From: Latrodectus hesperus
Taxonomy: Eukaryota > Arthropoda > Arachnida > Araneae > Theridiidae
DNA length: 64,000 bases
NCBI GenBank assembly: GCA_037975125.1
Contig: CM075856.1
Location: 496,001-560,000 of the forward strand
Direction of reading: 5' to 3'
This document shows, piece after piece, positions 25,705 to 38,819 of the stretch. Made by a program: the position numbers and the translations under genes. The notes beneath the pieces are model-generated. The model was not told the DNA's origin and did not search any database. It was given only the letters and a program-made list of their open reading frames with translations. Position 1 is the first letter of the stretch. The number at the start of each line of letters is the position of its first letter.

Positions 25705-25912
25705 CTGCCCATTTGGACCCCAAACTTGGACCTCAACGAATCCAGAGTAGTTAGTGTCCGGATCAAGGGATCCATCGTACACCCTGAGAGTCCTCTCCTC
25801 TTCCTCTACCTCTTCCTGAGTGGACCTCCTCACTCGAAAGGGGGGCTCGGACCGGGGATCACACAGGCTGAACTCTCCATCGCCGATCACCACCTCACTG
25901 ACAAAGTTCTCG
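25705..25912 (-). CDS. RPTP exon D: membrane-proximal domain with RVRR site
   Basis: 208-nt exon with acceptor TTTTGTAG and donor CAG|GTAAAA. One nt completes a His codon with exon C, then come 69 codons. VIGDGEF and VYDGSLDPDTNYSGFVEVQV match the FxxGD ... YxGxLxPxxxYxxFxxx blocks that close the membrane-proximal region of LAR/PTPRK-type receptors. Between them lies an insert with RVRR (exon residues 26-29) followed by the acidic run EEVEEEER. R-x-R-R is a proprotein convertase consensus, and such receptors are commonly cleaved in this region into non-covalently linked subunits. The exon is GC-rich, unlike its introns. A shorter open frame (25705-25893) begins inside it at GTG, but the splice junction explains the true 5' limit better. 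Confidence 0.87.
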
Positions 25913-27832
25913 CTACAAAACAGTCATCAAGATGTTAATTTCGTTGTATTTAAAATGGGTTTTATATAATAGCATTACTTTTTAAAGACATATCCTTGTT
26001 GTGTTTGGTAAGGAATTGATGAAAATTTTGGATTAATATTTCTAAATGGTGTGCTTTGAAGTATTTTCAAAAATTTCTAGAAAGTAAATCCACGAGCATT
26101 TTACGACTAGTTTTACCATAAAGCGTCTAAATGTTAAATGATTTATGTTGCTTTGAATTGTAAATTATGTGATTTCGATAATTATTATTTCTTTTTTAGA
26201 ATTATTAAATAGCTTAAATCAAGAGAGAGAGAATAATATGAATTACAATTTTAAGCATTTTTAGTGACAGTGAATCTATTGATTGAAAATTCATTTAAAT
26301 CTTATTTGATTAAGTATTACAAAATGATGCTATTAGTTTTTTTTAATAATTTAAAGTTAAGGCCTAATTTATTTAAACATGAACCATATATTTTCCTGAT
26401 GAAAATCTTAGTTAAAATATTTTCTTTAGATGCTCGTTAAAAATAGAAACACTTATTATGATATAAAATTTCTTTTTCCCAAATATTTACTTAATTATTA
26501 TTGAATACTAATGTTACATCAAATTCGTGAAATATATAAAATTATCCTTAAAATAGATAAAATACTATTTTTTACGTTTGTTAAAAATAAATTTGCTTAC
26601 AATGATACAACATTACTTATTTTACATTTTTGCTTTATTTTTATAAAATAAATAAGATCGTAGTATTTTTTAAAGTTCCGTAAAAATTCTAATTGTTCCG
26701 AATATTAATTAAAAATATTCCGAAATAAATTAAAAAACTCTTGCTTGAGTTTTAGTTTTATGAACAATTTAATTGGAAAGAAAAAATTATTACAGTAAAT
26801 AATTACACAACTAAATACAATTTAATTGTATAAAAGGCTCCAAATTAAAGGCCCGCAAATCAGGTACTATTTTAATTGAAGATTAAAAAGCTTGCATTAA
26901 GAATAGGAAAATTATTTGTGTTATCTGCAGATATAAAATATATTTTTTTTACAAAGAATACATTTTCATTTAATAAAGAGCAAAAATCTATTTTTTCTAG
27001 AATATCTTAAAATAATTTCAGTTTACACAAGAGGGAAGTAATTGATTTTATAATGTACAGAGTAACAACTTCTAAATAACATTTTTAACTGGAATTAAAT
27101 ATCTTTTATAAAAAATATCGCTTTATAAATATAAAAAGATGTATAAATGTAAAAAATATATTGATAATAAGGTTTAGAATATTTCTTAGAACTTATTAAT
27201 ACTCTTGCATTATAAAATAAATAGTTTCGTTCCAGTATATTGAAATTTTGTTTCATAAGAAATTCTGGAGTACCTATGTACACAAGGAAACCATTGAATT
27301 TATATAATGAAATTAAAAAATGTATTGCGCTTTTAAATATTATTTTCAAATAAAATCTATTTATTACTTCTATTAAACCTAACATTTTTTAAAATAAGCA
27401 TTTACGCAGAAAAATATTTTAGCTTAAAGAAAAATTTTAAGTTCTTTTGACTTTGAATGCATTAGTTGTAATGTATTTTTAACTACTTAAGGATTATTTT
27501 TCTTAAAGATTTAGAGTTTTTAATTAATAAGCCAGTTCTTACAATAATTTCAGCTTTATGACTTAATTAATTAAGAGAAGTAGTTTAAAATTGTAATTTA
27601 TAAACTACTTAATTACATATGTATTTTACATATTATTACCGAGGGATTTTGTTAAAAACTAAAGTTTAATATTATTGAAGCTAATAAGTCTTTTTTTAAT
27701 TGTTAAATGTATTAAAGGTAAAAAAATGTGGAAATGGTAGTAGATGGTGTATTTTCAAAATAAGAAATAAAAGCAACATAACATAAATGACCTTCACATT
27801 TACTTGTGAACTGAAATCAGAGATTAGCCTTT
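25913..27832. other. AT-rich intron, nothing recognised
   Basis: The 96-codon open frame at 27095-27385 (minus) is Ile/Phe/Tyr/Lys-rich as expected of translated AT-rich DNA, and matches nothing. Confidence 0.55.
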
Positions 27833-28425
27833 TTAATTTTCCTCCAATCTACATGCATTTGAGGCATTCAGAGAGACAGAGATATAAATACGGCATTGTG
27901 AGGTGAATGCACCTACAGCGCTGTTACTAGAATTCCAGCAGAGTAAAAGAAAAAGAACTATCGATTGCATCTCGCAGTTACCTTTCTCAATGAAACGGCA
28001 GACGATCACAGTCGCTGTTGCCACTTAATCACTGATAAAAATTGCTAGAAATTGATATAAAAGCGAAAACGAGAGCTTACTCACCTACTATGACTGTTTG
28101 TTTCGAGTCTGGCTCATTGCTTTCGAAGGAAGGAGTCAGATGGACGAAATAAGTGTCAACGTGCTCATGGTATTTTACCTGAGATCGTTTGACGAGGAAG
28201 GGGGATTTTCCAGACACACACACACACCTTTTTCTCTCGCACAGTGTTGGTTGGACATTTGTGTTCTCTCCAAGCTCGATCGATAAAAAAGTCACGTGCC
28301 CCGGAGCGTACTAGCAATGAAAATTTGACGCCGGACGCGCCCAACTCCAGCACACTACTAAATGTAATTGTTTCGGCGAAAAAATAAAGATAATATTTGT
28401 AGTGATTCATTGTGTTGGTTTTCCC
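27833..28425 (-). promoter_or_regulatory. GC-richer island with E-box, possible internal promoter
   Basis: About 600 bp much less AT-rich than its surroundings. It contains GTCACGTGCCCC (E-box CACGTG, near 28293), a short CA run, a potential donor CATAG|GTGAGT at about 28081 (minus), and a 45-codon minus ORF starting MQSIVLFLLLCWNSSNSAVG (27971-27833) that reads like a signal peptide. No splice phase was found that joins these to the phosphatase exons. It may be a regulatory element, an alternative 5' exon, or an old repeat; all three remain open. Confidence 0.25.
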
Positions 28426-30941
28426 ACTAAACTCTACTCATATGTGGGTAGAACAAATGGCGACATTTTGACCTATTTATTTTTAGTGGTAAATGAAAAT
28501 TCATTTCGAAAATATAGTAACATAAACCATTTTTACTAGTCTATTGAATATAAATATATTAAATTTAATTTGCTGTATAAACGTTCTAATGTTGGACATA
28601 ATGTATCTTAAACAGATGAAATAAAAATTCAAGGATCATTTTGTATAAAATTTAATTCATCAAAATGAATACATGTATATTGAAAACGACAGATTCGGAA
28701 AATGTAACGAAAGTAATTGAAAATTTCTCAAATCCCATGACTATAGTCCTTAAAACAAGAGAGATGGCTACAGTTTTGAATGAGACTTAAAACATTGTTG
28801 CATTTTGCAATATTTTATTTATTTGAATTGAAACTTATGCATAAATGAATCCTTTGAGGGTTATATATATGCTGAAACTAATGTTTTTAAAATTTCTAAT
28901 CTCATCACAAACAAAGCTACAAGTAGTTTCAAATTGGATATAACAGTCAATATTATTTAAGCCAACTGTGTGTTTAAACAGAAATTTATAAGGGAATATC
29001 TGATGTAGAAATGAAAAGGTTACATTTTGTTGGGTCATCAACCAGGGAATTCCAGTTATCAATTTCATTTTTTAAAAAACCCTTTACACTCAATAACCTG
29101 CATATAAAATTATTTTTTTTTATAATCGAAAGAAAAATATCATAGAAAAACATCAGAAGAATATTTTACAACGGGAATTTAAGAGATGTTTCTATGCACG
29201 ATTCGTACTATTGTAATGGCATCGTGGAAGATAGAATATCTAATGGATGCAGGAAAAGTATTAAAAAAAACCGTTCTTTCTGCTGCTGTAAGGAACGATA
29301 CTCAAATTTTTCCATTGTAGACATACTCTTCAGTTTTCAGAAGAATTTTGAACTGAAAAAAATAAACTTTCAAAATAGAACTTCATTAATTTCTAGAGGA
29401 TGTAAGTGATTTCTACTGAAATATAAATCAAATCTGGACGGACGCAATTTCATGATATAATGTCAAAACACACAAATTGATTACAAACTGTTTGGTGATG
29501 CGAAGGGCGTCTTGTAACATATAATAGCCGTACAGATGCAGAATATGCTATGAATCAATATACATTTCAGATTGTCGGCCCTAATAATAGAATTACAGGG
29601 AGTGTTTCTCAAAAGTTAATGCATTAAAATATAAAGAATAATAAATGCTTTAAATCTGACTTAATTTTGACTTGAAGTATTTTAAATTATTTACTAGATT
29701 AAATAATAATAGCTTTGATGAATGTTCACAAACAATAACTTTGATTTATGCTTTTTCATGGTAAGCACAAAATGTAATTCAAATTTAAAGATTCTATTTA
29801 TTTAACTTATAAGTAAATGTGTGAAATAAAATGTAGTATAAAATTATTAATTTTTTTACTTTAAATTTTCTTGAAGCTTTAAGGTATATTTCCTAAAGTT
29901 GACTTAACGGCACAATATACTCAGTTTGGAATGGGTTTCAATTTTTCTCTATGGAATTTTATGTTTTATTATTAAATCTCATACACTATTTGTTAAGTTA
30001 ATACTTTAAAGAAAAATTGCATTTTTTCAAATTCCCACTCTGCATGTTGAAAAATATACTTTACCCAAAACAATTCTTGATTTAAAGGCTTATGTGCTTA
30101 AGATAATAGTTTTTAGTTTAATTTAAGTTTTTAAATGATCTCACAAAATTGCAAATATGTTTAAATTTTATTCTAAGAATTTGCGATATTTGTATTAATT
30201 CATGAATATTCTATCTAAATAGAGTAACACTTAATTCGATCCGAATAATAAAATCAAGGACGAACATTTCCTGAGATACTTTTTTCGAAATTCAAATGAG
30301 CAGAACTTACTTTCTTTTATAAAAATAGCTTTACTTTGTATTTAGAAGTATTTTGTTAAAAAAAAAGAAAATCAACGAGACTTTTACCTTACTTTTTAAC
30401 ACAGTTGTTCTTTCTGGTATTCGTTGAATTAAAGAACTACTTATTAATTTAAAAAAATGCCTGTATGTTAAGGTATCCCGAGAATTTCGCTTAATAACAT
30501 GGACAAGTCAAAATTCTGAGAAAAATAATTGAATAAAGGTAAATGATTGCTTTTGAAAAACTGATTTAAAAATAACAATTTTTAATTATAATTCCAATTT
30601 CTTGAAAATGCTTTATGGAAAATTAAAAAGAAATTGAAGGAAAATAATAAAATATATTTAGATTAAGTTTCAGAGAAAAGAAAATGATTCAGAATGAAAA
30701 AAAATGATTTATTAAATTCCACTTAATGTAATAAAAAATCTGAAAATTTATTATTATTTTATTTTTTTTGATTTTTAAATTAAATTTACAAAATAAGTAC
30801 TCTATTTTATTGCCATTTAAAATTTATAATTAGAATGATAGGACTCTTTTGTGTATGTCTGTTCTTACAATAATAATACATTTTAAAATAATTTATGAAA
30901 AGCTATTAGAGATATTGTACAGAAAAATGTCACAGTAATTA
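28426..30941. other. Intron, nothing recognised
   Basis: AT-rich. Open frames at 28835-29068 (minus) and 29194-29409 (plus) have no domain I recognise. Confidence 0.5.
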
Positions 30942-31161
30942 TGTTGTTATTATTTATGATACTTGGACAAGCCAAGCTCACTATGCCTTTGGCTATGCGA
31001 ATTTTTAAGTCAGTAGAGTGCGTCTTTCGTTTAACCAGAGCACCATGAAGATGAAAGTACGACTATGCTCTAAACTCCTCCAATAGAGGACACCACCAGA
31101 GGATACACTCCCTTAATTTTTTGATATTGATCTGAAGGGCGGAGGAAATTACCAGAAATTT
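30942..31161 (-). mobile_element. SINE, family B, 5'-truncated
   Basis: Reverse-complemented copy of the 3' part of the SINE at 47199-47571. It has the TGTTGTTATT tail, GGACAAGCCAAGCTCACTAT, GCGTCTTTCGTTTAACCAGA and the CCTCC motif near its 5' limit. The tRNA-like head is absent. Confidence 0.8.
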
Positions 31162-31229
31162 TTTAAACTTAGATAGCTACTTATGCATCTAAGGTATAAT
31201 TTTTTAGCATTAAAAATACCTAAAGTCGA

Positions 31230-33680
31230 GTCGAGACAGAGGTACATAGTTCATATACAATAGGATTCACCATGTCCTCACTCTTGTGGTATCTTCCACA
31301 TGCAGGGCCTTGTTGAAAATGCCCCATTGTATGAAGTTGTCTTCTGAAATAGTAGTGCCCATTGATAAATTCCACAATTGCTTATATCTTCCGTCTTGGA
31401 CATGTAAGAACTTTAGAAACAGTTTTCACAGTTGATTTATAAATCATACTTTTAGCATGACATTCTCCAGAAGATAAAAGCCAGTTTTTATTCAACTTCT
31501 GTTTTTCCCATTTGAGAATAGCTTCTTTAATAGCGTATAAACTGACGTCAGAGAAAGGATCTGCATCAATTAAATTAGAAAAAGATCCTTGTTTTACAAG
31601 CTCGTCAGCTTATTCATTACATTTCATACCCATATGCCCTGGCACCTAGATAGAATTAACTTATTCCTAGTTGCATGTTGAATTAGAAGTTCCCTACATT
31701 CCAAAACAGTTTTGGAATTAATTTGGAATGAAGTGTGGCCTATATAAAACTGTTTGGCTGTCACTAAGTATATGAGCTAACGATAATATTTACTTAAATT
31801 TATTATGACAAGTACTTCGGGATGAAATAATACAGCCTGAAAATGCCATACCTTCCTTTTATAGATTAACTCTGGATAATATGCCATGTATTCCTAGTAA
31901 CCGAAAAGTTGCCGTTCTTTCATCCATCTGTGAACCACTCATAAAATAACCAATATTTTAATTAAACGTATTGTTTTCCCATTTTTCTCTAATGGAGAAA
32001 AATACCTCAAATGGTCTCTAAAACACGTAAGTCTTTTCCATGCTATCCAATGGCAACATTAGAATAGTTACCTAATTTCTCCTAGCAATGCTGATATGCC
32101 CTTTAGCTGTAGGCTAGTCATACCATTGATTCTGCAACATCATTCTATATGTAGTCACTCTGACAATATTGAAAATGAAGTTACGCAGAGTGGTCGGATC
32201 TAGGATAGTCTCTAGTGCTCTGTTAGGCACAGAGCTCCCATCACCAGTGATATACAGGCAGTCCAGTCTTTGAGGACACCCTAGATCTTCCTCAGAATCC
32301 TCTACTCAGCATTGCACCGCAGAGGCTTAGATCATGAATTGCTGTGTACATTCAAAGCACCATTTTTCTCCAAGAGTGATAGTTTTTACCAAGAATATGA
32401 CACATTTGATGCCTTTTTTATTTATTAATTTGGTAATCAACACCGTTTATTCCAAGTGAATTTTTGATTAAGAAATATACCTAAATATTCCACTTCAGAG
32501 GCTAAATTGATTTGGACGTTCAAACGTTCCCTCTTTCTTTTGAGAGTAAAAGTATAAAATTGATATTTTGATGACTGAGCTTCAGACTCCTTAAGTTTAG
32601 TACCTTATATTATTCAAATAAGTGATAAGGCCATTGGGTTCGAAAAGTAATGGTGATAAAACACCCTCTTGAGGAAAACCTTTAGTAATATTTTTTCTCC
32701 AAATGATTCTCCAACGATGTTTATTTTTATAACTCTATCCAAAGGTAGAGTTTCAAGCCATTTACACATAATATGCTTTAATCCTGTATTCCTTAATGCA
32801 TTAAAGATGGATAGTTGTCCAGTATTATCAAAAGCACCCTGAATGTCTAGAAAAGTAAAAGTTATTTCCTTTTTTCCAGATTCTCTTCTATCTTAGAAAC
32901 AACTGATGTAAAGCTGTTTCTGTAGATTTACCTGGCTGATAGACAAATTGTAGGTTATGCAAAAGACAATTGTTTCCAGAGTATTCTCTGATATGCTTAT
33001 CATATCATAATTTCTAAATAATTTTAAGAAAGAATGAAGATAGATTAATAGGTCTAATACAATACCGGAAGATTTATTATATAGAAATTTTTTTAACACA
33101 GTTTAACATCTAAGAATCATTTTACTTAGTTTGGTGTACATCATTTATTGTGTGAGATTATTCATAAATTTCATCAGAAAATGATTGAACAGAACTATCC
33201 TAAATAATATAAACAATATCAAAAAATGTAGTTAGAATACTTAATGATGGTTCACATAAGTTTATAAAAGTCATAATGATTTAAGAGATCACAAAAAAAC
33301 AATTTAATCCTTTTCAAATGAAATTACTTTACAATTTTTTATTGTTTTTCGAGAGGCACATTTATTTATGTTATGTACATCATCTTTATATGATTATTTA
33401 TCGTTGAGGTTTCAAAATTCAAGTAAAGCACACTGACATTTATTAAGCAAGCTCTATCTTATTTCATAGTATCATTCATAACATTTAGAGCCCTTTTGGA
33501 GTTATTCTTGATTTTTGCGAATTCATCGATCATCCTGCATTTGACAGATCCGAGTTGATCATTTTTCAAAATGCTCCGATTTCCTTTTGCTTTTTTTTAC
33601 GAAGTTGACATGGAATATATGAGTCTTCGAAAATCATTCTGTATGTAACAGCTGTTATAAACCTGACGATTTATTTTTGA
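31230..33680 (-). mobile_element. Non-LTR retrotransposon relic (jockey/I-like, RT and RNase H)
   Basis: Read on the minus strand with many stops. Near 32870-32750 the reverse transcriptase block TFLDIQGAFDNTGQLSIFNA is visible, followed by GLKHIMCKWLETLPLDR. Near 31650-31450 there is an RNase H-like ending (CNE, then ADELVKQGSFSNLIDADPFS, then YAIKEAILKWEKQKLNKNW). The upstream limit near 33680 is a guess from a KKKQKEIGAF-like stretch. The element would copy RNA into DNA by target-primed reverse transcription; this copy is long dead. Confidence 0.72.
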
Positions 33681-34820
33681 ATGAAAGCTTAATTTAGTCA
33701 CGTCTTTGCGTGATAATCTTGTCTAAGAGTATTCATATATTAGTTTATTCTTTAATTTTTTAAATCTTGTTTATTTTCAATTGTGGTTGTAATATTTGTA
33801 GCTATTTAACTATTCCAAAATATATGCTACCTTAAAATTTTAAGCGTGTTTTTGTGCAAAGCAAAATAAATGAATGAAAACTTTGCTTTACTTTTAAAAT
33901 TATTTTACATGCAACAGAAAAATTTATCCTATCAATTTAAGGTTACATGTAAAATTTTTTTATTGCTTTATACTCAGAGACTCATACGTCACAATGAATA
34001 AGATTGGGTAGTAATTTGAAACTTATCAAGAAGTGCCAAAGAGATAAATCTTATTGATAGATTTACAATCAATATAGGTAGCTTAATTTATCAACATAAT
34101 TCCCCCTAAATATCTTAATTATAAGATGCTACACTCATGAACTGTGAATCATTTTGAGCAATTTAATGTATCGGTACTATTCCATTATACCATCGCTTAT
34201 GATCCTGAAGAAATATCATATTCCTTAACCACGCCGTTTGATTCCATCTAATTAAGAGGAAAAGCAGTGTAAAAGTTAGTAAAAAATTTTCGCAATGCCA
34301 ACTAAACAATTGAAAATATTTTCTCTTTTATCATTTACATTGCTTAAATTTGATAAAAAAATCGATATTTATTCATGTTGATGAACCGACATTTTTTGTC
34401 AATAACGTAGGAAATAAAGCAGATAACTATTAGTTAAAACATTTTAGTGCAAAGGTATGAAATTTTTAACATATTTTTAGAATTTTTCTAAATGTAAAAG
34501 CTGTAAAAATCTATGTTTAAAAGCTGTCATTGGTGGAATTTTGGAATCAGTAAGACCATTTGGCGAATTTATCACACGCGTTGACGAAATGGAACAGCAA
34601 ATGAAGTTCTAAAAGAAGCCAGAACTTGACTGTTGTGATGGCAATGTCAAATGTTTTAAGCGACTTTGTAGGAGTCAAAATGTGTTTAATTTAATATTAT
34701 TATTTCTAAGATATCTAAGTATTAACAGTTTTATCTAATAGCAATAATATAAAATTATAATTTAAATTTACTACATTAAATTACCGCTACAAAAATATCG
34801 TTTTCATTTTCTATCAAAAT
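33681..34820. other. AT-rich intron, nothing recognised
   Basis: No gene or named repeat seen between the two oppositely oriented non-LTR elements. Confidence 0.5.
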
Positions 34821-34941
34821 GTGAATTGGCAACAGAAGAAAGAGCTAGACATAAACAAACAAAAGAATGTCTTTGTTCTAATACCAAGTGGCAAATATAA
34901 AGTATGTTTAAGTTATTGTAAAACACAAATAATTGTAAAAT

Positions 34942-36167
34942 GCAACTATGATTTGCGAATCAATTCAATTAGTTTGGATTCCAGGTCATTCCGGAATTTC
35001 TGGGAACGAAAAAGTAGATGCTTTTGCAAAATCGGCCATTAATAAAAGTATTGTAATAAAGTACCATTGGCCATTAACAAAGTACCTCTATGAATTGCAT
35101 AGTACTTCTGAATGGTCCAATCACACATTATTATTTACTGATGCATCTAAAATAGAAAATAAACTAAGACTCGCTGTTTATAACAGCAGAAATAACTCTT
35201 ATGTTTCCGGGCAAATCAATAACTCTAATTACATCTTTACAGCAGAGGCTTTTGCTTTAGATCTGGCGGTGACTAAATTTTGCATTTCTCCCAACAACTA
35301 TATCATATTATCAGACTCCTTATCCTGTCTAAGCAGTTTGAAAACTCTCTCAACCTCTTTCCCAACCATCATTCAAGACATCGGATCAGCTTTAGTAAAT
35401 GCAACTAAGATTTGGGAATCAATTTAATTTTTTTGGATTCCAGGTCATTCCGGAATTGCTGGGAACGAAAAAGTAGATGCTCTTGCAAAATTGGCCATTA
35501 ATAAAAGTTATATTCTGCGCTCGATTTCACCTGAAGACCTTATCCATAATATAAGAAACATTTTTATCAATTATAACAACAACGACTGGAATAAAAGTAA
35601 CTTTACCTTTAACTTTTCGCACATGTTTTCTATCACGAAAATTCATCGCAATTATATTAATTCTCACCTTGAAGAAGTGTGGAGAGTTAGATCTTTTCCG
35701 ACAAATGCTAAATTACATGAATTCAGACTTTCTTTAACGGATAAATGCTCTTGTGGAGAAAGAGAAACCATGGATCACATTATGCTATCGTGTCCTCGAT
35801 ATGATCATGCAAGAAATTCTTTAGGAGAAAAACTTGGTATCGGAGCTCTTTCTTTCTCTTGGATCTTAGATTTGTCAACGAGTCCTAAAGAGAAAATTGA
35901 CGCAACAATTTCCTTTTTGAAACACATTAATAGATTCTAATTTTGTTTCTCGTCTTTGTATTTCAAAGCGGGCTTATCTCCCCTTCATTTGTTAATCAAA
36001 CGCCGTTGCTTATCTTTCCGTTTTGATTGTCATTTTTATTTCAAAATCATCAATCCACCAATTTTGTTTAGGTTTCAAATAAAAACTCAATCTTACTCAA
36101 TACGAGCTATAAGCCTATGAGCATAAAGCACCGAATACAGTTTTTGTCGGAACTTAACCTAACCTAA
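34942..36167 (+). mobile_element. Non-LTR retrotransposon 3' end (RNase H, Zn knuckle, 3' UTR)
   Basis: Plus strand. The first open stretch (34948-35427) has RNase H motifs LLFTDASK (Asp), FTAEAFAL (Glu) and IILSDSLSC (Asp). After an in-frame TAA comes FWIPGHSGIAGNEKVDALAK (His/Asp) and a second stretch to 35940 with CSCGERETMDHIMLSC, a CCHC-type motif usual at the C-terminus of jockey/I/R1-like ORF2. The 3' UTR ends AACCTAACCTAATTG. The segment carrying the HSG motif is duplicated upstream (34942-35051 versus 35401-35510). Reverse transcriptase and ORF1 are absent. Confidence 0.85.
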
Positions 36168-38720
36168 TTGTAAAATATAAAATGTAATGTTATAAGTAAA
36201 TGTAAAGTAATAATTGTAAATATTCAGCTTAATAAAATTATTTCTCAGTTATCTTCTATTTGGTGATTACAACTTTTCATAGAAATACTTTAGAAATTAT
36301 AATAAAAACTTTGTTAATGCTTATCATCCATCTAAATTTTGAATTAAGCGAGAGAATCTGAGATAAGAGACAAATTTTCAATGAGACCCAGAAATTTATT
36401 TGGTTCGATATGGAAAAGTAAAAATTCTATGTCCTTAAATGTTTTATCAATCTTTAAATGATATAACAAAGTTTAAATATCATAACAAAACAAGTACAAC
36501 TGATATAAGAAATCTTTACAAAACCAATAATATAGTTTCACCATATAGTAGATAGAGAGTAGAGTCAACAACTAAAATATATTTGATTTCCTTTTTATAA
36601 TATATTTCACAGCTAAGGTACAATTTGTGTAATGCATTTACCATCCATACAAACATGCATAAACGTTGACATGCGCTATATTTTTGCAACATGTAATCAA
36701 TGTAACATACAGTACAATCTCTTGAATATTTCTAGCGTTGCCATTAAAGAGGAGTTTTCTCATGTTGCAAAGAAAAAATTTAAAATAACCACCCTATGAG
36801 ATTTACATGTTGAAAACAACACTCTATTTATTGGTATCGAACCTGAAATATTTTACTCTAAAGAAAACAGTCCTATTTATTGGAAATTAAATCCATAAAT
36901 AATGCAATACTCATCTCAATATTGTGTTCTTTATTTATTTTAAGAACACAATATCAAAATGGTGTCAACAGAAGAACAGTTCTCGATTAAAAGTGTCATA
37001 TGCCAAGAAAAATCCTATCAGAAAATTTATTTCAAAACTATTGAAATATTTTATTACCAAATACTTGAATTTATAGCAAACAATTCAAATGTTTGTTAAC
37101 TAAACATACGTTAAATTCGTATAAGTTTCCATACACAGACACAAAATAACTTGAAAAAAAACCCCACCAATCCTTCTATTTTTATCACGTTCTTTTAAAG
37201 TCCTTTTACATTGAAATCAAGAAATTAATCAAGCAGACATGTATCGACCTTTAAGGATTTATACGAACACAAAGATAACTTTTAAATAAAAAACTGTCGC
37301 AACACGAAAAAAAATGTCACCCAACTCTGACACTGTACTTGAATAGGACTTAAGGGTCGGAGTTATCTCTTTAAAAACATGTATGACTTGAAGGAAGAAG
37401 TTTCTTCGGACGTGAAGAAAGATGTCCCTGGCTTTAAAGTAAGCTTCTACATCTTGAGGAAGGATTACCCGTTGAAAGACCCTCTTCTCCTAAAAGAATG
37501 CTTTTCTTTACTCCAAATCCCTTCGGTTTGAGATCATAAGACTCGAGGTATTGTTGGTTGGGAAAAGTGCCTCACATATAGAGATAGTATTCACGAAAGC
37601 AAACTGTGGCCAATGTGGCTTACTCTCCATAAATCCTTAATAGGGAACTAAAACTAAACTGAATGTAATGATTGGAATAAGATATTTTACTCGATATCAG
37701 GAAATGGTATAATTCTCTGATTAGTAAAAAAAAAAAAAAAAAGGAATTTTTTTATTACAAAAACATTTTTAATAAATAGCATTGAATTGAAACTTTTTTA
37801 TAAGTGTTGTTAAAACTTACATAAGCAAAATAGAATATAGTGAAATGAATTTGAAGTCTTCTCAAAATAATGTATTGTCACATACATTTTATTTCGGTCT
37901 AATCATTAAAGTAGGACTTCAAAACGTGTTGCCCTACTTTCCTAACAAGGGTCATGAAAAGCTGACAGCTGACATCTCATACATTTTAATAAGTAGTGAT
38001 GTACATCGAAACTTCAAAACGAAAAAAGGAAGGGTGCTATTTTTTTATTCAATAAGTATCTTATATATTATATATCAATAGGTATTCGATATATATTTCA
38101 TTAACGTATCATAAAAGAATTTTCGGAGCTTAATACTTCAAATCTTTTTTTTTTCGAAATGAATAAACTAAGCTAATATTCATTATAATGGTTAATCATT
38201 TATGTTTGAAATTGATGTCTATATAGAATATTTTTATAACATTTTTACTGATAGAAGAGAGTAATTTTATAAAATGTTCTTATTAACTTTAAGAGGACTT
38301 TACAAAAATTTCATTAATTCATTAATACTTAAAATTTATTGTTGTCATTAAAACTTGAAGTATTTATTTATACAAATAATGCACAAAATGCTTTATATTT
38401 TAACTACTGATGCATAATTTCTTCTGTATCAGACTCATGAGGTTAGAATAATAATTAAAAGTTGCCTATTTAAGTAAAGAAAAATTAACGACATATTGAT
38501 TTTCCATAGGATTCAATTTCGCCAACTTATTTCGATTTTAAAATTATTTCTGTTAGTGAAAGTATTTTAACTATACTATTATGACTTAAGATGTACTATG
38601 TTACTGAGCTTTAGACGCATAGAAATTCTAAACATAAGATTTTTCTCATATAAGTTTTCTTTTTTAATATATTTCTTTGGAAATATACAGTATAATTGTT
38701 CAAAATATTGCGCTTTCAGG

Positions 38721-38721
<1 letters not shown>
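36168..38721. other. Intron, nothing recognised
   Basis: AT-rich. An 18-nt A run lies near 37730. A slightly GC-richer stretch at 37320-37640 could be an old repeat, but I cannot name it. Confidence 0.5.

Positions 38722-38774
<53 letters not shown>
38722..38774. repeat. (TA)n microsatellite
   Basis: About 53 bp of AT dinucleotide; no transposon end beside it. Confidence 0.95.
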
Positions 38775-38776
<2 letters not shown>

Positions 38777-38819
38777 AATAAAAATAAGCTATATCTATGT
38801 CGTACCTATATTTATACAC

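Noticed and set aside
27095..27385. 96-codon minus-strand open frame
   Set aside because: Composition is Ile/Phe/Tyr/Lys-rich like any AT-rich frame, with no domain, no splice context and no neighbours.
28082..28178. A possible FN3-like exon on the minus strand (VKYHEHVDTYFVHLTPSF) with a GTGAGT donor
   Set aside because: It looks FN3-like, but its acceptor gives a stop in the phase left by exon C, and exons C and D already join perfectly without it.
28215..28230. Short CA microsatellite as Z-DNA or regulatory site
   Set aside because: Only about seven dinucleotides; too short to support a specific role.
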